Source: Rhinopomastus cyanomelas
Taxonomy: Eukaryota > Chordata > Aves > Bucerotiformes > Rhinopomastidae
Direction of reading: 5' to 3'
Assembly (NCBI GenBank): GCA_013400115.1
Contig: VXBP01005102.1
Coordinates: 372,001 to 436,000 of the forward strand
Length of the DNA: 64,000 bases
Shown: positions 13,769 to 26,200 of the stretch, in pieces
Layout of the letters: every line of letters starts with the position of its first letter
Position numbering within the stretch: position 1 is the first letter of the stretch
Made by a program: the position numbers and the translations under genes
The notes under the pieces: model-generated
Told to the model about the DNA's origin: nothing
The model's input: only the letters and a program-made list of their open reading frames with translations
Databases searched by the model: none

Positions 13769-15820
13769 TCAAGAGAGCTATTTGGTCCTAGACTAATTAT
13801 TGCATATCCACCAGGGGTTGGGTGTTTTTGCATCCTTGGCCTCCACTGATGTTCTGCTGGGCAGCAGCTTGGGTTTTATGGTGGTTGGCTTTCCTGCTTT
13901 AAAACCAGTGAAGAGTGTTCTGCCTCAGACTTGCATGCTGTTTCTTGGAGGACTAATTGAAATTTGAAGTTGGGCTCTTCCTGCCTGGTCTTTTGACAGA
14001 ATGGTTTTGAAGTCTGAATGTTGCCCTGTCACCAAGAGGCAATGCAAAGTTGAAACAGGTCTCGGATAAGAAAGCACTGAAGAATGGGAAGTTGACTACT
14101 CACCTGTGGTGCCAAACAGCCTCATTGATAAGCAGGAGACTTCGGTCTCGGTGACTTTCAATGTTTTCCACAGCATCAAACTGATATTTCAAAGAGATTA
14201 AGAACTGAAGGGAACATATGATATCCATTTAAAGCCAAGACTTCAGATTTAATGAAGGCTGTATCAGAATGAGATATGATTCAGATATCAAATTACATTT
14301 GTTTAGTCCAACACAGCTTAATAAATCACAGCAACATTTAATAAATATTTATCTTCTTTTAATCACCAGTTAGAGCTTTTTCTGGTCTCCCCATTTCCTT
14401 AATGGCTCACTCCTGTATTTATTAATTGTGATTTCTATTTCTCAAATAATCAATACTTTACTGAACTTTGGCAAGATTTAATTAAGATTAAGGTTTAATC
14501 TTTAATTTCAGTATATAAATTACCCCACACTCACTATTAAGTCATTATTTGGTAAACTTATTTCGTATGAAATCTTGACTGGAAGTGTGGCAAGCTCGAC
14601 GGTAGTTACAGTTAACGTGAACCGGGCAACGAGGAAGGCAAGTTCTGCGTGTCTGACAAATCCTTTGTGTTTGAATGGGTATCTGATGCAGCAGGAGGAT
14701 TTAGGATGAGGTCAGCTGGAAAACAGCTGCCTGTGGAAATGATAACACTTGGAAATGATGACTCAGCTGCCTTGTGGCATGCGAGGAGGCTGCAAGTAGG
14801 TTTGAGGCTTGCAGAGTGTTTTCTATGCCACATGTTCATCCCTGTCAGAGTTAGCCATGGCCAGTCATAGAGGCGACCCCAGAGCCGGCCCAGGTGCTTC
14901 CAGTGGGAATGACTCTTCAGACCTTGATTGCCACCAAAATCTACTCAAAGCTGATGCTGTACAGCTGCTCTATACTGTCTTCTCCACCATTATCAGCTCC
15001 CTAGTGTAAAATAATAATCTACAAAGCTCTCTATAGGTGGCTGTCAAATTCTAACTGATATTTCAGGGCACAGACATTCTGTTTCCCAGGCATGCCATGG
15101 TCTTGTTTCCTTGCTTGCCTGGCTGTCCTTTCCTTGAAAAGAAAATAGATAGAAAAATCAGAGGAAAGCAAAAAAGTGGTATGTGGGTGTCTTCTCATAA
15201 CTTGGGCATGCATCAGGATCTTGGGGAAAACTGATTCCACAGTGCAGGTGAAGCTGATGTCCTCAGACAGATTCCAGCAGGTCATTCAAGTCAGACATGT
15301 ATGAAGTGGTACAACTACTTTATATTTCATCTGGGAAGCAGGCACTGCTTTTAATTACTAAAGGGCTATGTCTTCTCTCTGATTCTATCAGTGTAACTAG
15401 TGCAACATGACTCTTCACTTGAGCTTAGTTTGATTGTTGCTCCCTTCTTGGGGCCGTTTTCCTTCCACTGATTTCTAGACACAAACGTTACCACACTGTT
15501 GGAAATGGAGGAGGTTATCAGAGGGGTGTTCCTTTTCCTTGGCTAAGTGGTCACAGTCCTCCAGTTGGAAACTTGGGCTGAGAAGATTAGGGCACAGGGA
15601 GGAATCTTTGGTGTTGCTACACAAGCTGTTTCTGATTAATGACACCCCAAGCTTCCTATTCTGTTGGCTATTCCACCACAAGGCAACAGTACACCTACTG
15701 ATAAAAGGCCAGGATTTTCTTCCTCTGGTTCGTCTTGGTCCTCCAGTTTGCTACCCATCACAGGTTTTGAAAATGTGATTGAATTGTTTGCAGCATCTAG
15801 GAGCTAGTCTTGATCTAGTG
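13769..15820. other. Non-coding DNA with AT-rich segment
   Basis: No gene or recognised repeat. The most distinctive part is the AT-rich block near 14200-14570, described separately. The rest is ordinary intronic-type sequence with short chance frames. Confidence 0.55.
14200..14570. other. Candidate conserved non-coding element
   Basis: An AT-rich block with many homeodomain-type TAAT/ATTA cores, repeated AATAAAT-like words and few CpG, and none of the CR1 hallmarks. Its texture is like that of deeply conserved developmental non-coding elements, which are common inside the large introns of neural adhesion genes. This rests only on base texture; no alignment was possible. Confidence 0.3.
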
Positions 15821-15900
15821 ATCATAGAATCATAATGGATTGGAAGGGACCTCGAAAGATCATCTAGTCCAATCCCCCCATGGTCCAATCTAGACACAGT
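15821..15900 (-). mobile_element. CR1 LINE, 3' terminal fragment (reverse)
   Basis: Reverse-complement CR1 tail. It opens with atcatagaatcat (the reverse of the attctatgat tail), followed by ggattggaagggacct and gatcatctagtccaatcc, the reverse of the conserved 3' block. Similarity fades near 15900, so only about 80 bases remain. Confidence 0.88.
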
Positions 15901-18900
15901 CCTTTAAAGACCAAAACTGATGTAGATTAAGGTAAATCTAGACTAAAACATTGGTTTCTAGTGCAGTCAGAAATGCTGAAATCAGTAGAAAAGAAATGTT
16001 TAAGTGTATCAGGTTCAACAGATTAGGTGCATTGATCCAGACACAGGTAACGTTTCATCAAGGACTTCTTTTCAGACTGCTTACTACTCCCTCCTGTCTT
16101 CTTCCTGCTTCGGGAGACTACTCAGTGGTGCCTTGCAGAGAGCGGTCACTTTGAAGGGCCATTGAATTGTCTTACAAGTGGGAAACGAGTCATGGTGTGG
16201 GATAGTGTCTGGCTGTAATCAGCCCGTGGAATCATTGGGGAGTGCTGCATTGTGAAGCCTTGCTGTGTGAGGAACGATGTGTTGGGGTATGTCTGCTGGG
16301 TAGCAGGCTGGACACCTGGAACTAGCAAACCTACAGTACCCACATTAACGTCCTTTGTTAGTGCCACCTGCCTTGGTTTTTTTTGAAAAACAAGCTCAAT
16401 GGCCTGATCTAACCATAGTGTGAGTACAGGACATGAACAAGGAACGCCATCACCTTTGACACTTTGCTCACATCAAGATGTTCTTTGACTTTGGTGAGTA
16501 TAATCTGGTAGTAGCAAGAGTTCTATTTCTATGTATACTTGCCTTAGTTTATCTCTCTGCAGCATAGAAATTGAGTCCCTACAGTCATGGCAATTGCTAG
16601 AAGAACAGTAGATTATAGCTTTCACTAACTTGTCCCCAAATTGTTAGTGCTTCTCATTATGAAAATAGGGGACCAGGAGTTTGAATCTGTACTCTGTCTT
16701 CTGAGCACAATTCTATGTGGTCTTGGGGGGTTTTGCTATAAATTCTGTAGACCAAATGGGCCAGAGAAAATTCAAAAGGCTAAAGAGGAGGAGACGGATG
16801 CTGAAATGGGAGAAAACATTAGAAACAATTAATGTACAGAAAGAGTAGTTCATCAGCAGCAAAGCAGGTGAAGTCCCGGCTGGCCAGCCAGCTGTCTGCA
16901 TCTATCACTGCTCAGCACCTGCAGACATTTGGTTGTGCATCTCCTACAGCTACCCAGCGCTAAGGTGAAGGATGCCTGGGCTTCTGACAGACATCAGCAG
17001 ATGCTTAAAGGGAATTTTGGACACACATAGGGGGAAAAAGTCATGTCTTCTGGCAAGCCTGAAAATAAGATAGGAACACCAGTGGCTATGTGCTGGAAAA
17101 AGCCTTCCACACCATTAGGTCACTCAGAGGACAAAGGGACACAAGCACTTGTGCTGCAGCAGCATTGCCCTTCTCTATCCCACCCCTCTGCCAGGTTGAG
17201 GATGAACAGCTTTGCCTTCTACCTCTTGTAAGGAACACTGCTGCTGTACTATGCCAGTTGCATGGCTGCTGGCCCCTTCTAATTTACACGTAATGTATGT
17301 CAAAGCTGTAATGTCATCTCATTGCATAGATCTTGCCATAGAGAGCATTGAAAACCCTGCTATGCAGTTTCTGGCTCTGACCCCCCAGCATTAGCTGCCC
17401 TATCAGCCACTTTGGTATTGAGTTTCCAAAATCAAGTCTAGACACCAATTACATTAATGAAGCTGCAGATTCTAAGAAGCAACCCCCTCACATGCCTTGC
17501 CACTGACTGCTGTTTCCCTGGGAGAAAACACTGGTGATTTCAACAGGCAGTTTTTAACGTTTTAAATTTTTCTTTCAATGGAGCTTTCGGGAACATCTGG
17601 AAAAAGAGGCTTCATGGTAGCCTGTAGCTGAGAAGAAAAGGCCTGTTGGCACAACTGACTTGGCTGCATTTGTCTGACAGATACCACAGGAGTTGTGCCT
17701 TATGAAGGCACAGTTTGAGGGGACAACTATTTTTCTTATCAAATGTGATGTAAATGAGAGAAGTCAGAACTGTGCAACTCCTTATCAAGAGCACACCCAG
17801 CTTTGCCGAACTGACCTTCCCATAGGCTAGGTGTCACTTTCCTGAGTGGACTCTTACTGTTCTGCTTCCTTCTTGTTATTAATGTTATAGCTTCAGAAGG
17901 AAAGCTGGGTGCAAGATAGGGCCATGGTTAGGAAAGGTTTGAGTTGGGTAATGCTGGTTATCTAAGAGAAGCACCCACAGCTAAGCCTGCGGCTATCTAG
18001 AGGGAGCTGTGGACTAGCCAGGATTTTGTTGTGCTAAGATGCTACCAGAGGCAAAACCCTCCACAAGGATGTGTGCAAGGGCTTTGAAATAGGCTTTTAC
18101 TGTATTTTGTGCCTCCTTCAGTTCTCACAACTGTGGGTCTCATTCCCTTAAACTGAAGGGAAAATTGCTCGGCTTGGAGGAGGTAGCTCAGCCTATCTGC
18201 TCTTCTTAGACTGAACCTCTAGGATGCAACTTTATAGCATCAACATCAACAAAAACAAAACACCCCAGCCATCAAGGCTCTTAAATCCATGAGCACTGCC
18301 ATATAGTAACAAAGCCAAGCTTTCCAGGTTCTGTTACTGTGTCAAATACCAAAGGATGCACTCTTAGCTCCATGGCAAACTCTGGCTCTGAGAAATCCCA
18401 TTCTGTTCAGCACTTCCAGTCTGTTTTGTGTAGCACCTGGCATGAGAGGACCCTGGCCCATAATCACCAAGACCAAGTGCTTATGCCTTTATTGAGAGGC
18501 ATAAAACAGAAGAAAGCCACTGCAGTTGGTGACTTTTTTCCACTCTAATGAGAGAACAAGATCCAAGCTATGCTGTGACTGTGGGATGATTCTCTTCCTC
18601 TGCTCGTGCCTCAGTTTCTCTATCTGCAAACTTGTTGATGACACCCTTTCATTCTGATATGTTGTGTGTTTGAGATCACTGTATTGTCTGCAAAGGTGTT
18701 TGTAATCCCTTGCTGTGGTGGGAGTGGAAAGGATTACCATCATTATTTCTGACAGGCAGGTATAATTCATCTTTGCTTACCAGACCCCTATGGTAGTTTT
18801 ATTGTTGAAATGAGTAAAGGTTATTCAGCATGGGACTCGTGTGAGCTTATTTGTTGCTAAGCCTGGTAATAAATTGGCCCCAGACAGTGTTGCCTGAGCT

Positions 18901-19503
18901 GTGTGAACACAAAAAAATTTTATGATTCTTGATTTAATTTGTGTTTTCCATTTCACACTGTTTGTATTTCAGACAAAGTCTGAAAACACTTTGTCACCAT
19001 TTGATCTGGACTTTTCCCATTTGATTAATACTGAGTTTTTCCTTTTCTCCTTTACTGAGGTTTGTGTTTGGTTTTTTTTTTGTATAAAGTACAAAACAAT
19101 GACTTCATTAAGTCAGTCTGTTTCTTGAAAGTACAGGTTTTCCTAGTTATTTTAAGCTCCCTCCACTGGAGGCTTCTGCAACAGCATTGGAGAATGAAGC
19201 AAACTGGAATAAATATAATTTAACTTGGTTTTATGCCCTGCATTTCTGTAAGGATGGATCTTATAGCATTTGACATACACTAAGGGCTTAACCCTCATCA
19301 CAGAGCTTTGGGAAGCAAGTGGAGTCCTTTCAGGGCTGTATATGAATTCAGTTAAGAAGAATCCTTAAAGGGTGTACCAAGGAAAGGAATGGGAGGAGGA
19401 GACAGGATGCAGGATCATGGTGAGAGGTGCAGAGAAGGAGGTTCTTTTGCCATTTTGAAGAGACAGCAAATATAGTAGAAAGAAGGTCAGATGATGGCCT
19501 CTC
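15901..19503. other. Non-coding DNA, no gene seen
   Basis: About 3.6 kb without a supported gene. Reading frames stay under 95 codons and resemble no known protein. No tandem array or recognised transposon was found. Confidence 0.6.
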
Positions 19504-19908
19504 AGATGGCCCCTCAGTTCAAGAAGGATATGGAGCTGCTGGCAGGTGTCCAGCATAGAGCAAAGAGGATGATGAAGGAAGAGGAATACCTCCCTTATGA
19601 GGAAAGGTTGAGGAAGCTGGGTGTGTTTAGCTTGGAGAAAAGGAGACTGAGGGGTGACCTCACTAATGTTTATAAATATGTGGAGGGTGAGTGTCGGGAG
19701 GATGGAGCCAGGCTCTTCTCAGTGTGATCTAGTGATAGGACAAGTGGCAATGGGTGTAAGCTCGAACGTAGGAGGCTCCATATAAATATGAGAAGGAACT
19801 TCTTCCCAGTGAGGGTGACAGAGCACTGGAACAGGCTGCGCAGGGGAGTTGTGGAGTCTCCTTCTTTGGAGACGTGTAAAACCCGCCTGGATGTGTTCCT
19901 GTGCATAG
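19504..19908 (+). mobile_element. CR1 LINE, end of ORF2, lacks its 3' tail
   Basis: Encodes the C-terminal part of CR1 ORF2 downstream of the reverse transcriptase. In plus-strand translation the recognisable pieces are PQFKKDMELL, LPYEERLRKLGVFSLEKRRL, RGDLTNVYKYVEG and, after a frame shift near 19730, RRNFFPVRVTEHWNRL and ETCKTRLDVFLC. The copy stops around 19908 and lacks the usual 3' non-coding block and octamer tail. Since CR1 insertion begins at the 3' end, the tail must have been removed after insertion. It is a dead fragment. Confidence 0.9.
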
Positions 19909-21570
19909 TTCAAGCTTTCCTTGTAAGTGTCACCACAGGTCTTCTATCCCATGCAAGTCTGCTCAGAACAACTTTCTAAATCCTATTCCATGCTCAGCAC
20001 AATCAAATAATTCCCAGACACCCTCTGTTTGGAGCATTCCCTGTGGTTACCATATTACTCTGGTCCTGGTCTCCTAGTCACAGAGCTCGGGGAGCACCTC
20101 ATCAGGAGGCCCTGTGCAGATACTCGCTTTGAAAATGTGTGAATGGCAGTGCAGAGAAGCAGCTGTTTGGCATGGTGGTTTTTCTTCATTTCTGCATACG
20201 GCTTTTTAATAGCTGTGTAATAAACCAATATTGATTAAAGAGGTCATTTACCATCAACTTATTTGGTTTTCTGCAATAAGCTAATGTTTAATTAATGGGC
20301 AATAACTTTTGCAACCAAATGTATCCCTTTAGATTTACTATAGGGGACAGTTAGAACACAAACTTAAGTGGCCAATGACTGTAAATGTATTTATTAAGGT
20401 TTAAACATGTGTAAATGAGTTTGTGTCTATTTGCAGAGCTGTTAAACTACAGTAAATACGTTCTTTGTCAATTGATGGCTAATTAACATCCATTAGTTCT
20501 CCTCTAAGAGCACAATTTGGTGTCTGAATTTCCTTGCTTAATACTAACTTTGAATTAGGGCTGTATTTTTCCCTCTTTCTACCCAGTAGAGTTTTCAAAA
20601 TGCACTTTGTCTATAGGGTTGGAGTCCTAGAAGCCAGAAGATGGGTCAATTCTTGGAATTTACCTTGCAGTGGAAGGGACTTGCAAAGGGACTGTTGACG
20701 TTTTATTGCTCAGCCTTACAGGTTCTATTTATGAACTTCTATTTATGTGGTTTTAGAACACATCCATGCAGAAGCTGCTAACATCTGCATGAAGGATGCA
20801 CACTGGGCAGATCACGGAGGTCCCGCCTGACCCCAACGGAAGTTGTTAGGGTTGACGTTTCTAAGTGAAGGCTTCTGGGGGCTTCGAGGGGATTATGCGC
20901 AGGGAATTGAGTTGTCCGCTATGTCAGCAACCAACCACAAGGTGACACTGTCCCAGTACATTATTTACGTTTTGACAGAGAAACGTTTATTAATACATTT
21001 AGCATCAAAGTTGGTTCTGTGCATCAGCATATGTTCCCTGTTTCTTAACTGAGGATTAAAGGTCTGAGACTGGCACCATGCACTTGCTAAATCTAGAAAT
21101 TAAGGAGATTTTCAAATTATCTTCAATGCACGTACGTAAGCACTCCGGCTGGCACTGCCCTGCACACGTTAGTCTTATGCCAAGTGGTACCCTAATGTCT
21201 TTGCCCACCCCAGAGGACTCTTCCAGAACAGCCCTCGCCCTGCTGCCGAATTCCAAACCCTTTCCCACAATTCCCAACAGCACCCTCTCCTGCACAAGCC
21301 CTCCTCCTCACTCTCAGTGCCCACCCGTGAATTTGAGATGGCAAACACTTGATCCCATCCTCAGAAGGAACTAATCCGTTGCAAGGGATGTTGCTGCAGG
21401 CATGGATTCTGCTTTGTCTCCTGCAATTAAAAAGACAGAAGGACAAGGGTGAGCATCACACAACCAAATAACATAAATAACTTGACAATAACAGCCATCC
21501 CCTACTTACAGAGTTGCCCGAGAACTTTATCCAACAACTTGAAAAATGCCAGACCAGTCTCCATAACTGT
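19909..21570. other. Non-coding DNA with AT-rich segment
   Basis: No gene. The stretch 20200-20540 is AT-rich with TAAT cores and is listed separately. The part 21160-21380 is C-rich with no CpG island character and only chance reading frames. Confidence 0.55.
20200..20540. other. Candidate conserved non-coding element
   Basis: AT-rich block containing taattaatgg, gctaattaac and ccattagttc, among several other homeodomain-type TAAT/ATTA cores. It lacks CR1 features. The clustering of such cores resembles a developmental enhancer, but conservation was not tested. Confidence 0.3.
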
Positions 21571-21675
21571 TCACAGATTCACAGGAACATTATGGATTGG
21601 AAGAGACCTCGAAAGATCATCCAGTCCAATCTCCCTGCCACAGCAGGATCACCTAGACCAAGTTGCACAGGAACT
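21571..21675 (-). mobile_element. CR1 LINE, 3' terminal fragment (reverse)
   Basis: Reverse-complement CR1 end. It shows the degraded tail tcacagattcacagg, then ggattggaagagacctcgaa, gatcatccagtccaatc, tgccacagcaggatcaccta and gaccaagttgcacaggaa. This is the same 3' block as the copy near 28109, again 5'-truncated. Confidence 0.88.
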
Positions 21676-22806
21676 TGTCATCACAGGGGTTTTGTCTCTC
21701 TCTTTCATTCCTCTGAAGCTCTCAGCATTTGAGGTGCTAGAATATATTGTTTACAGATGAACATTGAGAGGGTCCTTTATGTTTCCCTAGTTGTGCAAAT
21801 ATGCAAGTAAAAGAAAATGGTTTTTTGGTTTTTTTTAAATACAAGAATGCTTTGATGCTGGAACTGCTTTTGGATAGTAATACTGACTGCTTAAAGCTAT
21901 GCTGTCTGCGTGCTCCAGGTGCTAAGTTAGTAAGTGCTGGTAAGACCTGACATCTGTATAAATGGGTAATACAATAAGCATCTGGGAATGAGGTAGCACA
22001 GTGCCTGTCAAGCTTTGCAGTCAGACACAGTATCAGAAACATCTTGGAGAAAAAAATCAAATCTGTAAAGTACACTAAATTACAGGTAAAAGGCAGGTAC
22101 TTTGAATCTGATTTTCCACAAGGTGATGTTTATTTACAACTGAATCTTGCTTTACCGAGTTAGGTTTAAAGAGGTAACTGGGTTGTATGTGTGATCATGA
22201 GTAAAATGTTGAACCTGACTCTATTTGGTTGCTTCTTGCTCTGTAATGGCAAACATCTACTTTGGTTATAGTGACATTAGCTAAATTGGTAGCAACGTTA
22301 ACGGCTTCCCCTCAATTTCTCCCTTATGAACTTGCAGTCTCCCTGCTGTTTGTGGCTCTGAAATTGTTATAGGAACAGTCAGGGAAAAACAAGGAAAGTT
22401 TAGTCAGCTCAGTCTTGTTTGATTAGTCAGCAGAGCCCCCCTTCAGTCACTGGGACCATAGAGAGAAATTACCCCAGTGTGTTTAAAAGGGGAGGGCAAC
22501 TGAAGCGCTGAAATATTCAGGCCAGTTCTGGAAATACAGTAAATGGAGCTTCCTAGAAATGCACCAGCTTGTTCAGGCTCCCTCCGGACCCATGCATGTT
22601 TCCCATCTCCTTGGAGTGGAAGCTCCTCCTGGTACTTGACGTGGTAGCACAGAGGAGTCCTGTGACATTGCCAGCGATAAAACTGTGCGATGTATGCAGA
22701 AGGGCACCTATCAGTAGATGTCTGGGTCTGTAATCCATCGCAAGAAGCTGTCAAATTACATTAGCAGGTGCGGTTTGAGGCAAGACATCGCCAAGAAGCA
22801 ATCACA
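21676..22806. other. Non-coding DNA, no gene seen
   Basis: Ordinary intronic-type sequence with a T-rich run near 21821-21837. Reading frames of about 100-112 codons occur on the minus strand with no recognisable motif. Confidence 0.6.
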
Positions 22807-23260
22807 GGGAACTACTGGAGAGGGTCCAGCAGAGGGCAACAAAGACGGTTGGGGCCTGGAGCATTTCTCTTAGGAGGAAGCTTAGAGCTGAGACTGTCTA
22901 GCCAAGAGAAGAGTGAGAGAAGGACCTGATCCACACCTATACCTATCTGAAGGGTGGCTGTAGGGAGGATGGTGCCAGACTATTTTCAGTTGTGCTCAGT
23001 GACAGGACAAGGAGTACTGGGCGCAAGCTGGAACACAAGCAGCTTCATTTAGAAATAAGTGAAAACTCCTTTACAGCATGAGTCACAAAGCCCTGTTACA
23101 GGCTGCTTAGATGGGTTGTGAAGGCAGGAATATCTCCTTCTCTGGAGATATTCAAATCACATAGACCTGTGCAATGTGCTTTTAGTAGTTTTGTTTTGGT
23201 GGGGGAGTGGGACTTGATGATCTCTTGAGGTCCCTTCCAACTTTGACAATTCTGTGATTA
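22807..23260 (+). mobile_element. CR1 LINE, diverged ORF2 end and 3' UTR
   Basis: An older, more diverged CR1 copy. It begins with a stretch equivalent to 'LERVQQRATK' (tggagagggtccagcagagg), continues through the conserved ctgaagggtggctgtaggga and acaggacaaggagtactggg regions, the end-of-ORF2 stretch tctccttctctggagatatt, and finishes with gatgatctcttgaggtccct and the tail aattctgtgatta. Many frameshifts and stops are present, consistent with age. Confidence 0.88.
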
Positions 23261-26200
23261 CCTCTCCCCTTCCCTACCGACTCTGAGCGGGTAGGTTAAT
23301 GAAAGAACAAATCTGTAAGCAGCAAACTTAAGGACATGGTGACCATTATAGATGTAAGCATAAACCTAAGGTGGGAGAATCAGCAGAAACTTGCTTCTTC
23401 AGCTCCCTGAAGAACACAACCTTGACCTGAGAGAAATCCTCCCGAAAGAGCAGCAATCTAAACAGCCAGATCTACTGTAGGATGCTTTACTGACTCATAG
23501 GAGGAGAGCCAGGCTGACTTCTAAGGCTTGAAATTGTCCATTGGGGCTGCTGGGTTTTTTATTTACTTTTTCCCTAAATTGTCCAGCCCTTGTTGCTGCA
23601 GTCAGTCCTTCCCACTGATGAGCTCAGTCAAAGCAGTAAGGAATAGTTTGATGACAGTTCTTCTGCAGAAGAGTACTACAGGCAGACCCAGCCTTAAGGG
23701 ATACTGGGGGTGTGTGGTGCCTAACTAATAGAGTTATCAAGTTCAGTAGGGAAACCTGAACTACAGCTCCCAGGAGGCGTGTGCTTCCCAAAGGCAGATG
23801 CAGTGTAATGCTGAGAGACAGAAAACAAAATGTACTCCATTTCGAATAGCAAAACATGTTGTTCTGCTGAAAACACCAACATTTCCTAATCAACCTTGGC
23901 ACCTTTTTTTTTTTTTAAGCACCCTTTATTTTGGAAAATTTAGAAAATATTTCAACTACTGATTCTAATTTAGAATGAAAACTCATGATGAAGTTGTTGG
24001 AATTTTCCACAAGGAAAATATTCTGATGTGATTTTTTTCTGAGCTCAGCTTTAAAAATTGAGGTAACTGCACTTCTTTCTGTGAAGTACTTTGATATCCG
24101 TGGATGAAAAGAGCTATAGAAGTGCTAATTATTGTCGTAGTGGTTTTAATTATTCTGTCATACTGATGGAGCGACTGCCAGTTTCCAGCCAGCAAGCAAA
24201 GTTTTTTTGCAAGGTGTTGTCCAGTCCACAGTTTTTGTAGAAACAGTCAGATACTTCTTTTTAACTGCTTTTTAAAAAAGGAAAATCCTCTCCATGCTCA
24301 GCAGCTGCTGCAGTTCTCTGATGAAAGTTCAAATCTGCCTGCACCTGCACAGGGTGTTAGTATCAGGATGGTAATGAAGAGAGGACGTGGAAAGGTCCAT
24401 TTGCTAGATATTAGAGAGAAAACAGTAGTAACTCTCTGAAATTTGCTCTGTACAATAGATTTAAATGGAAAGTGCTGCTCTCAAAACTTAGGGAAAGGTG
24501 TGGGTTGTTTTTTTTTTCCCCCCATCCCTTTTGTTATTGCTTTTCTGGTTATTTATTCCTAGTACATTTTATTTCTTCTTTGGGGAAATCTAAATTAAGT
24601 ACTGTATTTCCAGTTAGCTCAAACCAACTCAGCTGAACTGTCTGATGCAACCAGTTTGCAGATAAACTTTGTTGACCCGGCAGTATCACAGGCTCTCACG
24701 AGAGCTTTAGTTTAAAGACCTCAGCATCTTCCTTTCTTATCAGCTATTCTGCCTGGCTGTGGTACACAACCCCTTGGGCATCATCTGCCCATCCAAGGCC
24801 AGTGCTATGTCAGTGGACTCCCGTGACTACACTAGAGGTATGTGTTTATCCCTACAAAGCTATCCAGCACAGTCTGGGCGGTTTTCCTAAGGTACTCCAG
24901 CAGAGCAAGGGTACCTGGTGATACACAGCCAGAGCAATGTCACTGCTAGATGGATCTTAACACATATCCCCCAGAAAATTTAGGATCAGGCAAACAGTAT
25001 GCACAAGCCTCACTAGGGTGGTCTGTTCTAATGGCAGGAGTATCAATACCTTGATTTCACTTAGGGAAAGGAACTGTGAAGGACCAGAAGTGACTGACTG
25101 AGAGTGGCCTAAGCTGTGACCTTGAGTATGAACCAGAACATCTATGGAAATGGGCTAAAGGTATCGATATTGCACAACCACCCACCATGGGGCAAGAAAT
25201 GTCACACAAAAAGGACACAAGTGGGTAACTGGGCTCCAGACAAGATGCCTGTTGGTGCTGGCTCTTTCTGACTGTGAAATGGGAATAAGATGGGATGGAG
25301 CTGTGAAGAATTCTTTGTAACTGCATTATGCCTTCTAGAGAATAAAGCCCTACGAGAGAGAAAAGCACTTGCAGAAGATGTGAATGGCATTGATGGGTGA
25401 CTCCCTCACTGTCACAGCTTTGCGTGTTTCTGTGTCAGCAAACAGATATTGAGGGCAAGCAGTGGTTCTTCAAGAGTCACACTGAACAAGTAGTCTCCTT
25501 AAAAGATACATTATTGTCCTTTGGAGAAAAGACTTTCCCCTCTGGTCTGGCAAATGATGTGTCAGACACTTAAAATACGGAGGTGATTTGCTTTTTCCCC
25601 ATCTGCTTTTTGCTCATGTTCCAGTGAGCTAATCTGGTTCCTTCATGCCAACACGACGCAGCAAATGGAAACTTACGGATTAAGTCTTAAACATCCAAGT
25701 CCTTCCACACAAGTAATCTTTGTTTTAGTAACAAAAAACCATAAAGGCCATTTATGTAAAAGCCTTTGCAGCAAGCAATAATATTGATTGGGGTTTATTA
25801 ATACAAAGCAGAAAGGTTTCCCCATATCACTGCAGTTACTGCTCACTTGTTGCCTAAGGATTAGGAGGCTTTTAAGAAGATAATACACCATTAGTTTTCC
25901 TTTCCTGAAGAGAGGATGGTGGTTCTCCATGTGAGTCAGCTGTAAAGTAAAGGAAATGCATATGAGGGATGTATCATCAGGGCTTCAAGAGCCTCTTTTA
26001 GACTCTGTGATGATGGTTTGATGTTTGACAACTAGATCTCTGGCTTGGTGACCACCAGAAAACTGTCCTGCCTGAGCAAGGAAAGAGGAAGAAAGAATAC
26101 CATTTCATTCATTTCAGTGATTTACACACAGAAACAGCATGAGGGAAGTGAAGAACATATGGAGACCAATCCTCATTCTGAAAGGGCTGTGTTACTGTTC

